A DNA stretch of 7,191 bases from Nitrospinota bacterium (GTDB lineage: Bacteria > Nitrospirota > Thermodesulfovibrionia > Thermodesulfovibrionales > UBA1546), in assembly GCA_018896985.1 (NCBI GenBank), contig JAHILQ010000164.1:1-7191 (forward strand). The letters are read 5' to 3'. The notes below the pieces were generated by a model. It was not told the DNA's origin and made no database searches. It worked only from the letters and a program-made list of their open reading frames with translations. Within the stretch, counting starts at the first letter, position 1, and each line of letters starts with the position of its first letter. Below are positions 5,839-7,191 of the stretch, in pieces. A program made the position numbers and the translations under genes.

Positions 5839-5988
5839 TCAACCCATTACAACAGAACCATCCTTTAAAACATCTCTCATCGCTATCAATTCACTCTCTA
5901 TATCTGCATACCACCTCTCCAGCATCTCCTCAATCTGTCTAATCCGTTCTCTGTATTCCCTGCACTTCTCCTCATGTTCCTCATGCAT
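5839..5988 (-). CDS. Short coiled-coil ORF downstream of cooT, possibly the body of a frameshifted gene
   Basis: The ORF encodes 49 aa beginning MHEEHEEKCREYRERIRQIE and continuing as a charged amphipathic helix (EMLERWYADIESELIAMRDVL, about 21-41) with a short tail. The composition and helix periodicity look like real coding sequence. His2, His5 and Cys9 give an HxxHxxxC pattern that could bind metal. The ATG at 5988 has only a badly spaced ribosome site (AAGGG 2-3 nt away). The same frame stays open upstream to the cooT stop and reads LHLGGEQVRA before the Met, which also looks protein-like. An upstream ATG at 6044, overlapping the cooT end, would join this frame if one A were added to the A run at 6029-6032, giving 68 aa. 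I do not recognise the family. Confidence 0.55.
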   Translation of the reverse strand: MHEEHEEKCREYRERIRQIEEMLERWYADIESELIAMRDVLKDGSVVMG

Positions 5989-6008
5989 CGCCCTTACCTG
6001 TTCACCCC

Positions 6009-6044
6009 CTAAATGCAGAGAGGTCGCCTTTTCTTCTCAGCCAT
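6009..6044 (-). pseudogene. Possible frameshifted N-terminus of the ORF at 5839-5988
   Basis: The ATG at 6044 overlaps the cooT stop by 8 nt (ATGGCTGA) and has GGAAG 5 nt upstream, a normal coupled start. It encodes MAEKKRRPLCI and then stops. One extra A in the 4-A run at 6029-6032 would instead give MAEKKKATSLHLGGEQ and continue in the frame of the ORF downstream. This may be a true deletion, an assembly error or coincidence. Confidence 0.35.
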
Positions 6045-6270
6045 TGTGACTTCCATCATTTTGTTTATCTATCATTATTTCCGACTTTATTCTCAGCACA
6101 ATCCTGTGTTTTAGAAAGGATATCTCCTTTATCTCACCCTTAAAGACCTTCTCTTCACCCCAAAAGTTTTTCAAGTAGATTTTCCCGCCCTCGGGTCTCA
6201 ATATGTCCACCGCCTCAAGGTAGAGTATTTCATTGCCATTGTCTTCAATATATGCATTAGACTCACACAT
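6037..6270 (-). CDS. cooT: CooT-family nickel-binding protein
   Basis: This 77-aa protein matches the small CooT family. It has the invariant MC start (Cys2 is the nickel ligand at the dimer interface in characterised CooT), followed by SNAY (4-7), EAVDILRPEGGKIYLKNFWGEEKVFKGEIKEI (19-50) and HRIVL (55-59). The fold is a small beta-barrel once mislabelled as RNA-binding. In CO-oxidising bacteria CooT helps nickel delivery to CO dehydrogenase, but the family is wider than that system and no cooS or cooC is visible here. The C-terminus (about 61-77) extends beyond the usual ~60-66 aa. The start is certain: AGGAG 8 nt upstream, and an 8-nt overlap (ATGTGTGA) with the end of hldD. Being co-directional with the Ni/Co transporter block suggests shared nickel handling. 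Confidence 0.9.
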   Translation of the reverse strand: MCESNAYIEDNGNEILYLEAVDILRPEGGKIYLKNFWGEEKVFKGEIKEISFLKHRIVLRIKSEIMIDKQNDGSHNG

Positions 6271-7191
6271 CTGAATTCTCCTGATGGGTGATTATCCTTA
6301 TATAATCCCTCACTGCGTCCTCGAGGGACGCCGTTTCCTTTTCATAGCCTGACATGCGCAGTTTTGAAATATCAGCCTTTGTGAAATACTGATATCTGTC
6401 ACGAATGTCCTCAGGCATATCTATATATTCAATGACGGGATACTTCCCCAGCGCTGAAAATACCACATTAACAAGGTCATTCCATGTCCTCGGTTTTCCT
6501 GTGCCGATATTAAAGATTCCATTTATTTCAGGGTGTTCAAGAAAATACAGAGTCATCTCAACTGCATCTTTCACATAGATAAAATCCCTTAGCTGTCCTC
6601 CATCTCCATAATCCTTATGATAGGACTTAAAAAGCCTCACTTCCCCATTTTTCTTTACCTGCTCATATGCCTTAAGAACCATGCTTCGCATTTCACCCTT
6701 ATGCCATTCATTTGGGCCAAAGACATTAAAATACTTTAAGCCCACTATCTTATCGAGAAGATTGTTTTTAAAAACCCATAAATCAAAAAGGTGCTTTGAA
6801 TAACTGTAAGCATTAAGAGGGCAGAGATGATTTAATTGGTGGTAGTCATCAGAAAATCCCATCGAGCCATACCCGTATGTAGCTGCACTTGAGGCATATA
6901 TAAATAGTACCCCTTCTTTTACTGCCCAAAGGGCGAGTATTTTTGTGTACTCATAATTGTTTTTCATCAGGTACTCCATATCACTCTCTGTGGTTGAGGT
7001 TCGAGCACCCATATGGAAAATGGCTGAAATCTTGCCGCCAAATGCACCTCCTGATAGTCTTTCCAGAAACACATCCTTTTGCACATAATCCTCAAAATCA
7101 AGACCCGCAAGATTACGCCATTTGTCTGTATTGCCGAGATTGTCAACAATAAGGATACGGTTCTCACCAAGCTCATTCAGCCTTTTGACTA
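6263..7191 (-). CDS. hldD: ADP-L-glycero-D-manno-heptose-6-epimerase, N-terminus cut by window edge
   Basis: This is an extended short-chain dehydrogenase/reductase that inverts C6 of ADP-D-glycero-D-manno-heptose for the inner core of LPS. The frame is open to the right edge and 308 residues are visible from VKRLNELGENRILIVDNLGN; only the N-terminal Rossmann GxxGxxG strand (roughly 15-20 residues) is missing. In visible numbering, FHMGARTSTTE (58-68) is the HldD form of the substrate loop, SSAATYG (100-106) has the catalytic Ser, YSYSK (128-132) the Tyr and Lys, and NVFGPNEWHKGEM (155-167) the second Lys region. RDFIYVKD, NIGTGKPRTWNDL and RYQYFTKAD follow as in family members. The GTG at 7084 is internal, not the start. 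It overlaps cooT by 8 nt, which ties a nickel protein to an LPS gene in one transcript. Confidence 0.93.
   Translation of the reverse strand, partial: VKRLNELGENRILIVDNLGNTDKWRNLAGLDFEDYVQKDVFLERLSGGAFGGKISAIFHMGARTSTTESDMEYLMKNNYEYTKILALWAVKEGVLFIYASSAATYGYGSMGFSDDYHQLNHLCPLNAYSYSKHLFDLWVFKNNLLDKIVGLKYFNVFGPNEWHKGEMRSMVLKAYEQVKKNGEVRLFKSYHKDYGDGGQLRDFIYVKDAVEMTLYFLEHPEINGIFNIGTGKPRTWNDLVNVVFSALGKYPVIEYIDMPEDIRDRYQYFTKADISKLRMSGYEKETASLEDAVRDYIRIITHQENSDV

Noticed and set aside
5804..6049. 81-codon + strand frame rich in Ser, Leu and Cys
   Set aside because: It is antisense to the charged coiled-coil ORF and the cooT end, with no start signal and shadow-like composition.

Overview
The window looks like a chromosomal segment from a Gram-negative, anaerobe-type bacterium of moderate GC. 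LPS-heptose biosynthesis (HldD) and a beta-barrel outer-membrane protein indicate a diderm envelope. CooT plus a Ni/Co-type ECF transporter, together with the gene style, suggest something like Nitrospirota or a deltaproteobacterial lineage. That taxonomic guess is inference only; no marker gene is present.

Layout. At 1-91 lies a run of heptameric AGGT/ACCT repeats that ends exactly at the start codon of cysK (92-1021, + strand). cysK converges, with a 2-base gap, on a small orphan HsdR-N-like gene (1024-1572, - strand). Positions 1573-1833 hold no gene but contain a 176-bp MITE-like element (1608-1783) with imperfect terminal inverted repeats and an internal compound hairpin.

From 1834 to the right edge every convincing gene is on the minus strand. 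Read in transcription order they are: hldD (partial, runs off the right edge), cooT, a short coiled-coil ORF, a structured ~200-bp leader, an outer-membrane beta-barrel gene, cbiM fused to a PDGLE/CbiN-like domain, an intercistronic hairpin, cbiQ, cbiO, and a 68-aa histidine-helix protein. Junctions are tight: 8-nt overlap for hldD/cooT, 4-nt for cbiQ/cbiO and 13-nt for cbiO/small protein.

Reading of the block: it looks like a nickel (or cobalt) handling locus. The beta-barrel could serve outer-membrane passage, CbiM(N)QO is the inner-membrane ATP-driven importer, and three small proteins (CooT, the HxxHxxxC coiled-coil ORF, and the H9/H13/H17/H21 helix protein) could bind or hand over the metal in the cytoplasm. 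Only the ECF transporter and CooT rest on recognised families; the roles of the barrel and of the two other small proteins are inferred from context and residue pattern. No metal-responsive regulator and no confident riboswitch were seen.
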